This document shows positions 16,146 through 26,605 of a stretch of DNA of 54,710 bases, piece after piece. The stretch comes from Gaoshiqia sediminis. GTDB lineage: Bacteria; Bacteroidota; Bacteroidia; Bacteroidales; Prolixibacteraceae. How positions within the stretch are numbered: the first letter of the stretch is position 1; every line of letters starts with the position of its first letter. The stretch lies in assembly GCF_025907915.1 (NCBI RefSeq), contig NZ_JAPAAF010000030.1:1-54710 (forward strand), read 5' to 3'. Below the pieces are notes generated by a model. It had not been told where the DNA came from and made no database searches. It saw nothing but the letters and a program-made list of their open reading frames with translations. A program made the translations under genes and the position numbers.

Positions 16146-19100
16146 TACTTCAAATCTTTAATCAAACACAAATAGGCATCTTCGAGCAACGGCTTGGCCT
16201 CCACGGCATCGTCGGCAGGCTTTCCTTTTGACAGCACACGAACACGGATATGCTCACCCACCCGCATATGGTGCACCACCATTTGCTTGTTGGGCATTTT
16301 GTCGAATTCGGATGCAGGCACTTCATACTGCCATACCAGGTTTTCGGCCAGGTTAACCATGTTGATGGGCGTACCGTGGTATTTTACCCGTCCGCGGATG
16401 ATCACCGCTACCTGGTTACACGAGCTCGAAATATCTTCGATAATGTGGGTCGAGAAGATAACAATCCGCTCGCGGCTCAGTTCCACCAGCAAGTTGCGGA
16501 AACGGATGCGCTCGCGCGGGTCAAGGCCGGCCGTGGGTTCGTCCACCACCAAAATTTTGGGCAGATGAAGCAAAATCTGGGCAATCCCGATCCGCTGTTT
16601 CATCCCGCCCGAGAAGGAGCCAATCTTCTCCGTCCGCCGGTCGTACATATGAACCGCCTTTAGAACATATTCCAGCCGTTTTTTACGTTCGTCCACATCG
16701 GTGAGGCCTTTCAGCAAGGCCTGATATTCCAGGTAATCCCAAGCCGGCATATTTTCGTACGTACCAAATTCCTGCGGAAGGTAGCCAATCAACCCCTGCA
16801 GCTCTTCGCGCTTTTCCTGCGTGTCGATCCCGTTGATCCATATCTTTCCGTAGCTTTGTTCCAGGATACCGCAAATGGTCCGCATCATGGTGGATTTCCC
16901 GGCACCGTTAGGCCCCAACAAACCAAACATGCCGGTGCCGATTTCGAGGGAAACACCGTTGAGCGCCTTAAAGGGCACCCGCCGTTTCCCGATTACCGGA
17001 ATTTGTTTTACCAAGCGGAAAACGGTCCGCCTCAACGACCCGAAACGTCCGGTAATGCGGTCGATGTTCACTTTCTCCTCATACAGACGTTTAGCCGTCA
17101 CAGAGATCAGCAGTCCCAAATACCACAAAGCGGCAAAAGCAACCACCAGCCCAATGTATTCGGTTTTCAGGTACAGGATGGCCAACTCCACCAGTGGCAG
17201 CACCCAGAAGAAATAATTGTTGCCATATTTTTTCAGAAAGCGGAAAATTCCCTTTTGGGTTTCCTGGTAGCGGTTCTCCAGGTAAATGGCAACAGGCTTC
17301 CAGATCAGGTTGAGGTAGAAATACACCATCAGCATCATGAAGCTGATCCAGAAGGCCGGCTTCAGGAAGATAAAGGTGAAATAGACCATAAACGCCAGCA
17401 GCGGCAGTTGCCAGATAAGCTGGTCGAACTCCCGGATGGAGCGGAATTCTTTCTCCAACCCGGCCCTGCGGCGGATGTTCAACCCTCCGGTCCACTCGCG
17501 TGAGAAACGTCCGGGGCGGTCGTATATTTTTACCAGGTTTTGGATGACAATATGAACTTTTTCATCCGGCCCGATCAGTTGAGTGCCGGCCTTTTTCAGG
17601 CTGTTCAGTACAAACCAGGTGGTACCCGGCACCAGCACCACGGCCAGCACGGTGTCCATCATTTTCCAGGTGGTCGTGTCCACTTCCAGATAAATATAAA
17701 CGAGCGCCAAGGCCATCAAGGCAATCTGGAACGCCCGCAATTTCCAGTTGAGCCCGCGGAACCATTCCAGCGCATTCTCCAAACCGGAATAAAAGGTGGG
17801 GATGAAAATCAGCGTCAGCAAGGTACTTAAAGCCAATCCGCCGATAACAATGATGGCAAACGGGGCGCCAATTACGCTCACATATTCGGCCTGCCCCATG
17901 GCCAACGGAACCATAGCCACAATGGTGGTGATGGCCGTAATCAGGATGGGCCGAACGCGTGACAGGCCAGCTGTCATCAGGGCACGGGAGCGCCGGTAAC
18001 CACGTTTGCGAAGAATGTTGCTGTAGTCGATCAGGATGATCCCATTGTTGACCACCACGCCCAGCAGAATCAGAAAGCCGATCATGGTGTTGGCGTTGAA
18101 CAGGCTGTTGCCTGTGATGATGAGCGCCAGCAACGAACCAATCGCCGCGAGCGGAATAGAAAACAGTAGCACAAAAGGTGTGACAATCGACTCAAACACC
18201 GAAGCCAAAATCATAAATATCAACACAATGGCAGCCAGTATCAGAAAGTAGAATTCGGCCAACTCATCTTCTTCGTGGATCACCTCAGCAGCAATGCCCG
18301 AGGGAAATGCATAGTTGGCAATCAGGGCGTCAATCTCGTAACGGTAGGCGGTAAGAAGATCTTTTGATTGCTGGGCCTCGCTCACCAAGCGGTAGGTTAT
18401 TTCGATCTGTTTTTCCTGGTTTACCCGGTTGATGCCTGCCAGACCGCGGGCATACACCAGTTGGGTAAACTCCTGCAAATCGTGTAATCCGCCACCGGCA
18501 TCGCTCACCTGGAGCATCTTCAGGTCATCCATCGTGCGGACGTCGGTCTGCTCCTCCTCCGTTTCGCCGGTTTTAATGGTAATTTCATATTCATCCACCC
18601 CTTGGTTAAACATCACCCCGGTAGAAATTTCACGGGTGAAAGAATTCAATTCGCCCGACACTTGTTGCATGTTGATGCCGTATTCGGTCATCAGCAGAGG
18701 ATCAAATATCATGTGCACCTCGGGTCGGTTGTCCGATACGTTCAACCGTACCCGGTCAATAATGTCCATGTCTTCGAGAAAATACTCCAGATCTTCGGCC
18801 ACCGTTTGCATCAGGTTGAAATCCTGTCCTTTCAGCACAATCCGTTCCTCTTCGGTGCCAATTCCCAGCAGGCGCTGGAAGTTGCCCATCATATTGCGGC
18901 TCCCGCCACCAAAGCTACGGTTGGTTTGCACCTGTTCAAACGAAATTTCGGCCGAACGAATGTCTTTCACCAAGTCGTTGACACTGGATTTTATTTCGGC
19001 AAAGCTGCGCCCGTCCACCTTTTCGAAGTCTTCCACCAGCTTTAGTGTCACGGTGGCCTCCTCTTCTTCGATGCGGCTGATTACGTCCAGCTTTTCCTTC

Positions 19101-20851
19101 ACGCCCCCCAGCTTTTCCTCAATCTTTTGCACGGTCTCGTCGGTCTTTTCCAGGCTCGATCCCGAAGGCATGGTCACATACAGCTGGAGCTGGCTTTCTT
19201 CCACTTCCTGCAGCGAACTGACGCTGATGGCCAGCGAGATGAAGATCGTCAAAAAGAAGACGGCAACCGCCCCCAGCACCGTTGCTGCCGGATAACGCAT
19301 ACAGGATTTCAGCAACAGCATGTACACCTGCACCATGCGGTTGTTGGTGGTCAGTTTTTCAAAATGAATGGAGCTGCTTCGTTTTCCTTTTAGAATGAAG
19401 TGGATGGCCATGGGCACAAACAGCAGGGCCACCACCAGCGAAACCAGCAAGGTGGAAATGATGGAAACACCCACGTTTTTGCCCAGCATCTCGATCATGA
19501 AATTGGATGAAAACACGAAGGGCAGGAAGACGGTGATGGTAGTGAGCGTGGCCGCCACGATGGAGCGCCACACCTCGGTGGTTCCCTGGGCAACAGCGGT
19601 GCCGGCATCCACGCCCTTACCGGCCAAGCGATAAATATTTTCTAGCACCACCACGCTGTTGTCGAGCAGCATCCCGATGGCCAGCGCCATACCAACCAGC
19701 GTGAGACTGTTCAGGGTGATGCCGTAAGCATAAAAGAAGTTGAAGGCCGTGAAAACCGAAACGGGAATGGCCAAGGCAATGAAAGCCACAATGCGGACAT
19801 TTTTCAGGAACATCCACAGCACAAACACAGCCATCAGCCCGCCCACCAGGGCAAGATTGATAATCTGATCGATGTTCTCTTCCATGGTTTCGGCCGAGTT
19901 GTTCTGGATGACCAGCTCCACTTCTTTGGTTTTGAGCTTTTCATTGAGTTGGGCAATCAGTTCCTGGGTTTTGTGCGACAGTTCAATCTGGTTGGCCTGC
20001 GAATCGTTGATCAGCTGAATGGTCACGGCATCCAGCCCGTTTACGCGGCTGTAGCTGGTTTCCTCTTTCACCCCGAAACGCACCTGAGCCACATCTTTCA
20101 GCAAAATGGGGCCATTGGCCACCACCAGGTTCTCAACATCCGAAACCCGGTCGTATTCGGCCGTGACATGCACAAAGTACAACTTATCTTTTTCTTTCAG
20201 GTTGCCCACGTAACTCCGCGACTGTGCGTTTTGCGACAACAGCGAGCGAATACTTCCCGGAGTGATGTTGTAGGCCTCACAAGCCCCTTCGTCCAGGATG
20301 ATTTCGATGGACTTTTCCTGGCCGCCGTACACATTTACCCCGGCAATGCCATCGATATTTTCCAGCTTGGGGGCAATTTCCTCATCCACCAGGTTGCGCA
20401 CCCGGTCCACTCCCCCGCTACCGCGGGCCTGAAGCTCCATAAATTGGTTGTTCATACGGGCCAGGTCAACCCGGTTTACGCTCACCCGGATACCTTCGGG
20501 CAGGCTCGACTGCATCTCGTTGATCTTTTCCTGCAACTTGAGATAGGCAAAGTTGAAATCGACATCCTTCTGGTAATACACCACTATGGTACCCATTCGG
20601 GAGTTGATGTTCGACTCCAGCGATTCGATACCTTCGAGCGTACCGATGGCTCCTTCCAACGGAATCACCACCTGGTTTTCGAGATATGCCGGATCGGCTT
20701 CGCGTGTGGATGAAGCCTGAACATACAGGAAGGGCAACTCTGCATTGGGCAGCAGCTCCACTCCCAACTGTTTGTAGGACACGTACCCCAGAAGGGTGAG
20801 CCCGATAAACAGCATACTGATCAGGGTCTTTCTATCTATTATAAACTTCAT
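16145..20851 (-). CDS. RND efflux permease fused to an ABC ATPase domain
   Basis: A 1568-residue protein in one uninterrupted frame. Residues 1-1030 are a complete RND permease: first helix near 10-25, proton-relay region GMLLDNSVVVLEN with D397, two large periplasmic loops and a second six-helix block from 865 to about 1022. Residues 1035-1255 add several further hydrophobic segments that RND proteins lack. Residues 1290-1500 are a complete ABC ATPase: Walker A GPNGAGKST (1313-1321), Q1360, signature SGGMKQ (1414-1419), Walker B ending D1437-E1438 and H-loop H1469. Usual RND length is about 1030. It is followed by an ABC permease with a one-base overlap and preceded by a second RND permease. 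Substrate unknown. Confidence 0.93.
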   Translation of the reverse strand: MKFIIDRKTLISMLFIGLTLLGYVSYKQLGVELLPNAELPFLYVQASSTREADPAYLENQVVIPLEGAIGTLEGIESLESNINSRMGTIVVYYQKDVDFNFAYLKLQEKINEMQSSLPEGIRVSVNRVDLARMNNQFMELQARGSGGVDRVRNLVDEEIAPKLENIDGIAGVNVYGGQEKSIEIILDEGACEAYNITPGSIRSLLSQNAQSRSYVGNLKEKDKLYFVHVTAEYDRVSDVENLVVANGPILLKDVAQVRFGVKEETSYSRVNGLDAVTIQLINDSQANQIELSHKTQELIAQLNEKLKTKEVELVIQNNSAETMEENIDQIINLALVGGLMAVFVLWMFLKNVRIVAFIALAIPVSVFTAFNFFYAYGITLNSLTLVGMALAIGMLLDNSVVVLENIYRLAGKGVDAGTAVAQGTTEVWRSIVAATLTTITVFLPFVFSSNFMIEMLGKNVGVSIISTLLVSLVVALLFVPMAIHFILKGKRSSSIHFEKLTTNNRMVQVYMLLLKSCMRYPAATVLGAVAVFFLTIFISLAISVSSLQEVEESQLQLYVTMPSGSSLEKTDETVQKIEEKLGGVKEKLDVISRIEEEEATVTLKLVEDFEKVDGRSFAEIKSSVNDLVKDIRSAEISFEQVQTNRSFGGGSRNMMGNFQRLLGIGTEEERIVLKGQDFNLMQTVAEDLEYFLEDMDIIDRVRLNVSDNRPEVHMIFDPLLMTEYGINMQQVSGELNSFTREISTGVMFNQGVDEYEITIKTGETEEEQTDVRTMDDLKMLQVSDAGGGLHDLQEFTQLVYARGLAGINRVNQEKQIEITYRLVSEAQQSKDLLTAYRYEIDALIANYAFPSGIAAEVIHEEDELAEFYFLILAAIVLIFMILASVFESIVTPFVLLFSIPLAAIGSLLALIITGNSLFNANTMIGFLILLGVVVNNGIILIDYSNILRKRGYRRSRALMTAGLSRVRPILITAITTIVAMVPLAMGQAEYVSVIGAPFAIIVIGGLALSTLLTLIFIPTFYSGLENALEWFRGLNWKLRAFQIALMALALVYIYLEVDTTTWKMMDTVLAVVLVPGTTWFVLNSLKKAGTQLIGPDEKVHIVIQNLVKIYDRPGRFSREWTGGLNIRRRAGLEKEFRSIREFDQLIWQLPLLAFMVYFTFIFLKPAFWISFMMLMVYFYLNLIWKPVAIYLENRYQETQKGIFRFLKKYGNNYFFWVLPLVELAILYLKTEYIGLVVAFAALWYLGLLISVTAKRLYEEKVNIDRITGRFGSLRRTVFRLVKQIPVIGKRRVPFKALNGVSLEIGTGMFGLLGPNGAGKSTMMRTICGILEQSYGKIWINGIDTQEKREELQGLIGYLPQEFGTYENMPAWDYLEYQALLKGLTDVDERKKRLEYVLKAVHMYDRRTEKIGSFSGGMKQRIGIAQILLHLPKILVVDEPTAGLDPRERIRFRNLLVELSRERIVIFSTHIIEDISSSCNQVAVIIRGRVKYHGTPINMVNLAENLVWQYEVPASEFDKMPNKQMVVHHMRVGEHIRVRVLSKGKPADDAVEAKPLLEDAYLCLIKDLK

Positions 20852-20926
20852 TCGTTTACTATTTTACCGGTAAAGCATGTTCCTGTTCTGACTTTTACCT
20901 TTTTTCTTATAACTTCCTACTTGACA

Positions 20927-23900
20927 TTAAGCCCCGGCTTTGCTAAACCGTTCTTTTATTTCTTCAAAAATTTCATAGACGCACGGAATCACCACCAGGG
21001 TCAACAACGTGGATGTGACCAATCCGCCAATAACGGCCAACGCCATGGGCGAGCGCAGCGAAGCGCTTTCGCCGAAGCCCAGCGTGAGCGGCAGCAAGGC
21101 CAGGATGGTGGTGAGACTGGTCATGATGATGGGCCGGATACGTTGCTGCCCGGCTTGTAAAACGGCCTCCACGCGATCCAGTCCATCTTTGCGCAATTGC
21201 AGGATGCGATCAACCAGAATGATGGAGTTGTTCACCGCGATGCCCACCAGCATGATCACCCCAATGAAGGCCATCATGTTAAACGACTGTCCCAGCAGGA
21301 AGAACAAGATCACCGAACCCACCACCGCCAACGGAATCGTCAGCAAAATGGTAAAAGGATGCAGCAACGACTCGAACTGGGAAGCCAGTACCATGTACAC
21401 CAGGATAATTGATAAAATCAGCGCAAAGCTGAGGCTGTCCATTGATTCCTGTCGCTTTTCCTCTTCGCCGCTAATCCTAACTTGATAATCAACGGGTAAA
21501 GTCATGGGAGCGATGGCTGTTTCGATTTGTTTGACCGCATCGCCGAGCGGCATTTTCTTTTCGAGCTGGGCCGTTATCTTACCAATCCGGTTTTGGTTGG
21601 TGCGGTAAATTTCCTTGGGCGATTGTCCAATGTTTATCTCAGCCAATTCGTTCACCAGGAAAACCTGTCCGCCGCCGGTAATGCGCAAATCATTCAGGCT
21701 GGTGAGTGTTTTATCGGGGAGCTTCAGGGTGATGTCCTGCATTTCGCCGTGGCGTTCCATTTGTCCGGCCACCTTCCCGGTAAGCTGATCCTGAATTTGC
21801 GAAACGATGCTACTGACACTCACGTTATACATCCCGGCGCGCAGGCGGTCCACCAGGATTTCCACCTCGGGTGAACCTTCTTCCATCGATGATTCCAGGT
21901 TGTAAATGCCCGCGATCCCTTCCACACGGCTTTTTACTTCGGCAGTCAGTTCTTCAATCACGTCGAGGTCGGCGCCCTGCACTTCGATCACCAATGGTGG
22001 CTCATCTGTTCCCAAGATGCTTTTCAGGGCTGTTTCGTCTTGCTTATAGCTGATTTCCATGCCCGGAATTTCGCCGATCGCCCCACTGATGGTTCGAATG
22101 GCAGAAGAAGAAGCCAGTTTGCTTTCCGATTTCAGCACCACCTTCATGCTGGCCGTGTTTTCGCCTTCAAAAATAGCGCTGGCCGAAGTGCTCAGTCCGG
22201 TTGAAGGGCCTATGTGGCTGTACAGGGTTTCCAGGTTGTCGCCTAGCAATTCGGCAACAATCGATTCCAGGTTTTCAACTGCCGAAGCAGTACGTTCCAG
22301 TCGGGTACCTTCCTGCATACGTATGTCCATGCTGAACTCGCGGGTTTCGGTTTTCGGCATAAACTCGGTCCCAATCAACGGGAGCAGCAAAGCCGATCCG
22401 GCAATCAACACAAGTGCCAGCAACACGACCATTCCTTTCATTTTGAGTGTTTTCTCCAGGAAACGGCCATAGCCTTTCATCTGTACCGAACGGATTTCAC
22501 GCCGCGTTTTCTTCCCGTAAAACAGGTTGAACAGCATGGGGATAACCAGGATGGCCACCACCAGCGACGAGAGCAGCGAAAAGGCCACCGTCCAGGCCTG
22601 GTCTTTAAACAATTCACCCGATGCGCCATGCAGATATACAATAGGCAGAAACACCACAATAGTGGTGATGGTTGAGGCCGTGATAGCTCCCCCCACCTGC
22701 GAAGTCCCCTCAATGGCCGACTCACGCACCGACAGCCCGTTTTCGTGATTGCGGAAAATGTTTTCCATCACCACAATGGCATTGTCAACCAGCATGCCGG
22801 CGCCCAGCGCCAGCCCGCCCAGTGTCATGATGTTCAGCGTAAGGTCGTTGAAATACATCAGATTGAAGGTAGCAATGATCGAAATCGGGATGGCAATGCT
22901 GATGATGAGCGTACTGCCGATCCGCCGCAGGAAGAGGAACAGCACAAAAACAGCCAGCACAATCCCCAGCAAGGCCGAGTTTTCCACTTCTTTGATAGCA
23001 TCGCTGATGAAGCTGCCCTGGTTGGTCACTACCGTCAGCTGATACCCGGGCAGTGCCTTTTCGATGGAAACGATGGCCTTTTTAATTTCATCCACGGCCT
23101 TCACCGTGTTAAACTTGGTTTCTTTATAGATGGAAAGGCCCAGGCAGCGTTTTCCGTTCAGCCGGACAATGTTCTCCGCGTCTTTGTTCTGAAAGCTCAC
23201 CTTGGCCACTTCGCGCAGGAAGATGGGTGCAAAGGCCGCTGTGTTATCTTCGGCCACTACTTGTTTGTAGCCGACAATCACATTTTCGAAATCGCTGATG
23301 TCGGTCAGCAGGCTCACTCCTTTCACGACATAGCGAAGCCCCATTTCCTCAATGCTCCCGCCCGAAATGCTTTGGTTGAAGCTCTGGATTCGGCTGCTGA
23401 TTTCATCGAGGGTCAATCCGAAAGCATCCAGCAGGTACTGGCTGGTTTCGATCAGCACTTCCACGTCTTCCGACCCCGACACTTCCACTTCGGCCACCCC
23501 TTCGAGGCGTACCAGCTCGTTGCGAATGTAATTGTCGGCCACCTTGCGCAGCTCATTCATGTGGTCGATGGTGGCATGGCTCAGTCCAAGCAATAGCACC
23601 GGCGAGGTGTTGGGGTCGTGCTGGGTGATGTTGATTTCATCCAGCCCGGCATTCTGGGCAAATGAGGAAACAGCCTTCTGAAGGTCCAGAAAAGCATCGT
23701 TCATATCCTTGTTCCAGGCATATTCCACGGTAATCTGGGCGCTGCCCACCTTCGAAACCGATGACACCTGCACCACGTCGGATTGCCGGATGGCCAGGGC
23801 CTCCAGATTCTCCACATATTGCTTCTCCATTTCTTCGGGCGGACGTTCGCCCGATGCCAACTCGATGAACAATCGCGGATTATTCAGATTGGGAAAGAGG

Positions 23901-24007
23901 TCGATCCCCAGTTTGTCGTACGAGATGTAGCCCAGCAACAACACGCCGAGCACAATCATCAAAATAGTTACCGGGTAATTGACCGAAAATTCGCTTAACT
24001 TCTTCAC
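20927..24007 (-). CDS. RND efflux transporter permease subunit
   Basis: A 1026-residue inner-membrane RND permease of normal length, driven by proton motive force. The first helix is near 12-27. The relay motif GMLVDNAIVVMENIF contains D408-N409, and the second helical block lies near 855-1015. It probably pairs with the RND half of the next gene as a heteromeric pump, as in MdtBC-like systems, and docks with the MFP and TolC-like products encoded upstream. It begins 13 bases after the MFP gene; a 75-bp gap follows before the fusion gene. Substrate unknown. Confidence 0.95.
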   Translation of the reverse strand: MKKLSEFSVNYPVTILMIVLGVLLLGYISYDKLGIDLFPNLNNPRLFIELASGERPPEEMEKQYVENLEALAIRQSDVVQVSSVSKVGSAQITVEYAWNKDMNDAFLDLQKAVSSFAQNAGLDEINITQHDPNTSPVLLLGLSHATIDHMNELRKVADNYIRNELVRLEGVAEVEVSGSEDVEVLIETSQYLLDAFGLTLDEISSRIQSFNQSISGGSIEEMGLRYVVKGVSLLTDISDFENVIVGYKQVVAEDNTAAFAPIFLREVAKVSFQNKDAENIVRLNGKRCLGLSIYKETKFNTVKAVDEIKKAIVSIEKALPGYQLTVVTNQGSFISDAIKEVENSALLGIVLAVFVLFLFLRRIGSTLIISIAIPISIIATFNLMYFNDLTLNIMTLGGLALGAGMLVDNAIVVMENIFRNHENGLSVRESAIEGTSQVGGAITASTITTIVVFLPIVYLHGASGELFKDQAWTVAFSLLSSLVVAILVIPMLFNLFYGKKTRREIRSVQMKGYGRFLEKTLKMKGMVVLLALVLIAGSALLLPLIGTEFMPKTETREFSMDIRMQEGTRLERTASAVENLESIVAELLGDNLETLYSHIGPSTGLSTSASAIFEGENTASMKVVLKSESKLASSSAIRTISGAIGEIPGMEISYKQDETALKSILGTDEPPLVIEVQGADLDVIEELTAEVKSRVEGIAGIYNLESSMEEGSPEVEILVDRLRAGMYNVSVSSIVSQIQDQLTGKVAGQMERHGEMQDITLKLPDKTLTSLNDLRITGGGQVFLVNELAEINIGQSPKEIYRTNQNRIGKITAQLEKKMPLGDAVKQIETAIAPMTLPVDYQVRISGEEEKRQESMDSLSFALILSIILVYMVLASQFESLLHPFTILLTIPLAVVGSVILFFLLGQSFNMMAFIGVIMLVGIAVNNSIILVDRILQLRKDGLDRVEAVLQAGQQRIRPIIMTSLTTILALLPLTLGFGESASLRSPMALAVIGGLVTSTLLTLVVIPCVYEIFEEIKERFSKAGA

Positions 24008-24020
24008 GGTACCTCCCTCG

Positions 24021-25079
24021 CTATTTGATAATTTTTACTTTGGAGCGGTTACGCAGTGTTTCGTATCCTTTTACCACCAACCGGTCGTTGGCTTTCAACC
24101 CGGAGGTGATTTCCACGTTGTCCTGATTTTCGTAACCAAAGGTGACCTGCTTTTCTTCGGCTGTTCCCTGTGTTACCACAAATACCGACTTGCCGCGCTG
24201 ATTGGAAATGACCACACTTTTGGGAATCACCACCACACTGTCCTTGCGATCGAGAATAACGTCGGTTTGCACAAACATGCCGGGGCGAAGTTTCAGCCCT
24301 TCATTTTCCACCAACAGTTTTCCTTTAAAGGTGCGGGTTTCGGTGCTAATGGCCGGCGACAACTCGCTGACAGATCCATGCAGCGTATCGTTAGGCAGCG
24401 TGTAGTTCATTACCCGAATGTCTTGTCCTTTTTCAATTTGGTTGATGTATTTCTCGGGCAGGTTCACCTCCAACAACAGTTTTTCGTAACTCATCAAGTT
24501 CACCACCTGCGTACCACTTGCTACTTTAGTGCCCTGCGTAAAATAGGGCAACTCGGTGATGATGCCCTTGAACGGTGCGCGGACCTTCATTTTTTCGAGC
24601 TGAATCTGGGCCATCTCATAATTGTTGCGGGCATTCACCAGCGAAACTTCGGCATTGCTCAGTTCGCTCAGGGTAACGCCCCCTTTGTCGTACAACGATT
24701 TTTGCTTGGTGTATTCCTGCTCCGATATTTTAAGGCTTAACTCCTTGGCTTCAAGCCCGATATTATTCAGATATTCTTTATCCTGAAGTTGAACAATTAC
24801 CTGCCCCTGCTCAACGGCATCGCCCAGGGCAAATGGTTTTCCGGTACGCGGATTGGTTGCCAGCTGGTAATCACCACTCATTTCCGTGGTTAGAACCACC
24901 TGTTTGGTCGCAGCCACCGTTCCGGTTGTGCTGATGGTTTGCTCAATGGAACTCAACTTGATATCTTCGACCGATACCGGGATGGCCAAATCTGTTTCGG
25001 CATTGCTGCCCGGATTGCTACAGCCTGCAAGTGCAAGTACCACCAATAAGGCCAATGATTGGAAAGCATTTATCTTCAT
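24021..25079 (-). CDS. RND periplasmic adaptor (membrane fusion protein), lipoprotein
   Basis: About 352 residues from the preferred ATG at 25079; an upstream ATG at 25097 would add six residues. The start chosen gives a clean lipoprotein signal with lipobox LAGC. The rest follows adaptor order: a biotinyl-lipoyl strand (about 45-80, with GTVAATKQ), a helical hairpin (about 115-170), a lipoyl return (MKVRAPFKGIITE), a beta-barrel and a membrane-proximal domain ending GYETLRNRSKVKI. It links the two RND permeases to the outer-membrane channel encoded immediately upstream. Confidence 0.94.
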   Translation of the reverse strand: MKINAFQSLALLVVLALAGCSNPGSNAETDLAIPVSVEDIKLSSIEQTISTTGTVAATKQVVLTTEMSGDYQLATNPRTGKPFALGDAVEQGQVIVQLQDKEYLNNIGLEAKELSLKISEQEYTKQKSLYDKGGVTLSELSNAEVSLVNARNNYEMAQIQLEKMKVRAPFKGIITELPYFTQGTKVASGTQVVNLMSYEKLLLEVNLPEKYINQIEKGQDIRVMNYTLPNDTLHGSVSELSPAISTETRTFKGKLLVENEGLKLRPGMFVQTDVILDRKDSVVVIPKSVVISNQRGKSVFVVTQGTAEEKQVTFGYENQDNVEITSGLKANDRLVVKGYETLRNRSKVKIIK

Positions 25080-25105
25080 GGGTTCAGTTTTTATCATGGT
25101 TGAAT

Positions 25106-26605
25106 TTATTTTTTACTTTTTTTGATTAGTTCTTCCGGCACAATGCCAACGCCTGATTCAAAGTCGTACAAGGTTTGTATTTTCAGGTTGAGCAGCTCCA
25201 CTTTATAATCGATCAGAGCCTGGGCATACGCCATTTTCTTTTCCGACAGCTGGGTTTGGAACAGGTTCAAATCCATACTGGTAAGATCCCCATTGGCATA
25301 GCGTTCCAGGTTAATTTCATAGGTCAGCTGGGCGTTCTTTTCGTTTTGCTTCGCAATGTCGATTTGGTTGAGCAGGTTCTGCAAACTGCGGTAAACCTGG
25401 CGGATATCAATCACAATCTGTTTCTTCTCTTCATCCAGGTTCAGCTCCTGTGTTTTAATGACAGCCTCTTGCGCCTTTATGCGTGATTTCTTTTCGCCCC
25501 AGTCCCACAGCGGAACGTTGAAAGCGACCGAAACCCGCGGGTTGTTGGTGGGGTTGTCGTAAATGTTGCCCAACTCCCTGTCCTGGCCAATCACCCCGAT
25601 CGACAGGTTCATTTCGCCTCTGAATTCGTTCAGCGACTTCGTCTGTATCAGATCGAACTGGGAATTTTCAATATTGATCTCGCGCTGACGGATTTCCATA
25701 CGTGAACCCAAACCGTAATCAATGGCTTTCGTCAAATCCACGTCCACCTGACGGGCTTCCACATCCGCCATCACGGCAATTTCTTCAAAAATGTCCATCC
25801 CGATGTATTGCTTGAATTGGTCTTTGTAATTCTCGAGCGACACCTTTTTATTTTCCACGTTGGAACGAGCCGACGCATAGTTCAGTTCAGCCTGATAAAG
25901 TTCCTCTTTGGCTGCCAGTCCGGCCTCTACCTTATTTTTGGTGATTTCGTAACTCTTTTCGGTGTTCTTAAATTCCTCCTGGGTAATGTTCAGGCTCATT
26001 TGCGCCATATACACATTGTAAAAAAACTGGGTGACCTGTTTTTCCAGGTTAAGTTGCTGCATGGCATAGCTCAGGTTCGAGTTTTCCAAATCGAGCTGCA
26101 ATTCCTTCAATTGTTGTTTCAAGCGGTTGTAAGTAAACAAGGGTTGCGCCAGGTTTACATACAAGTTGTTGGTGAAAGCTTTGTCTTCCCGGTTGGTGTT
26201 ATCGTTGGTACTTCGTTGCCAGCCAAAGCGGTTCACCAGCGAGATGGTACCGTCGGTCAATAAAATGGGTTGCGACACGGTAAAGGTTCCGGACGAACCC
26301 CAGCTTTCGTTGGTGTACCAGGTTGAATTGAAGTCGTCAAAAGAACGGGTACGGCTAAAATCGACCGGGGCGAGGCTGAGCGAAAACTGCGACTTCAGCG
26401 CGGCATTTTGCGCGTTGAGTGATTCCTGCGAGCGCTCCAGGTTAAGCAGTGAGCGGCGAATGTCGGGACTATTTTGCATAGCAATGTTCAGCGCCTGCTC
26501 CAGATCGAGCAGCTGCTGGGCCAGCAACAGGCTTCCCGGCAACAAGCAAAACACGATCAGTAGTTTGATTTTGGTAATTACGGTATTCATAAGATATCTA
26601 GTCAT
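25106..26605 (-). CDS. TolC-family outer membrane efflux protein
   Basis: A 499-residue outer-membrane channel with a signal peptide ending near LLLAQQ and two repeated long helical/coiled regions typical of TolC-like proteins (DLEQALNIAMQNSPDIRRSLLN near the start; a second AL...E...A block near residue 360). The ATG at 26605 overlaps the stop of the upstream ABC permease by one base (TAATG). An internal ATG at 26590 would give a shorter signal peptide. It provides the exit duct for the RND pump. Confidence 0.94.
   Translation of the reverse strand: MTRYLMNTVITKIKLLIVFCLLPGSLLLAQQLLDLEQALNIAMQNSPDIRRSLLNLERSQESLNAQNAALKSQFSLSLAPVDFSRTRSFDDFNSTWYTNESWGSSGTFTVSQPILLTDGTISLVNRFGWQRSTNDNTNREDKAFTNNLYVNLAQPLFTYNRLKQQLKELQLDLENSNLSYAMQQLNLEKQVTQFFYNVYMAQMSLNITQEEFKNTEKSYEITKNKVEAGLAAKEELYQAELNYASARSNVENKKVSLENYKDQFKQYIGMDIFEEIAVMADVEARQVDVDLTKAIDYGLGSRMEIRQREINIENSQFDLIQTKSLNEFRGEMNLSIGVIGQDRELGNIYDNPTNNPRVSVAFNVPLWDWGEKKSRIKAQEAVIKTQELNLDEEKKQIVIDIRQVYRSLQNLLNQIDIAKQNEKNAQLTYEINLERYANGDLTSMDLNLFQTQLSEKKMAYAQALIDYKVELLNLKIQTLYDFESGVGIVPEELIKKSKK

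Noticed and set aside
18429-19295. Long open frame on the + strand inside the RND-ABC gene, and similar frames at 19949-20713 and 22745-23596
   Set aside because: They are antisense shadows in high-GC codons of clear RND genes, with unnatural Ser/His/Gln-rich translations.
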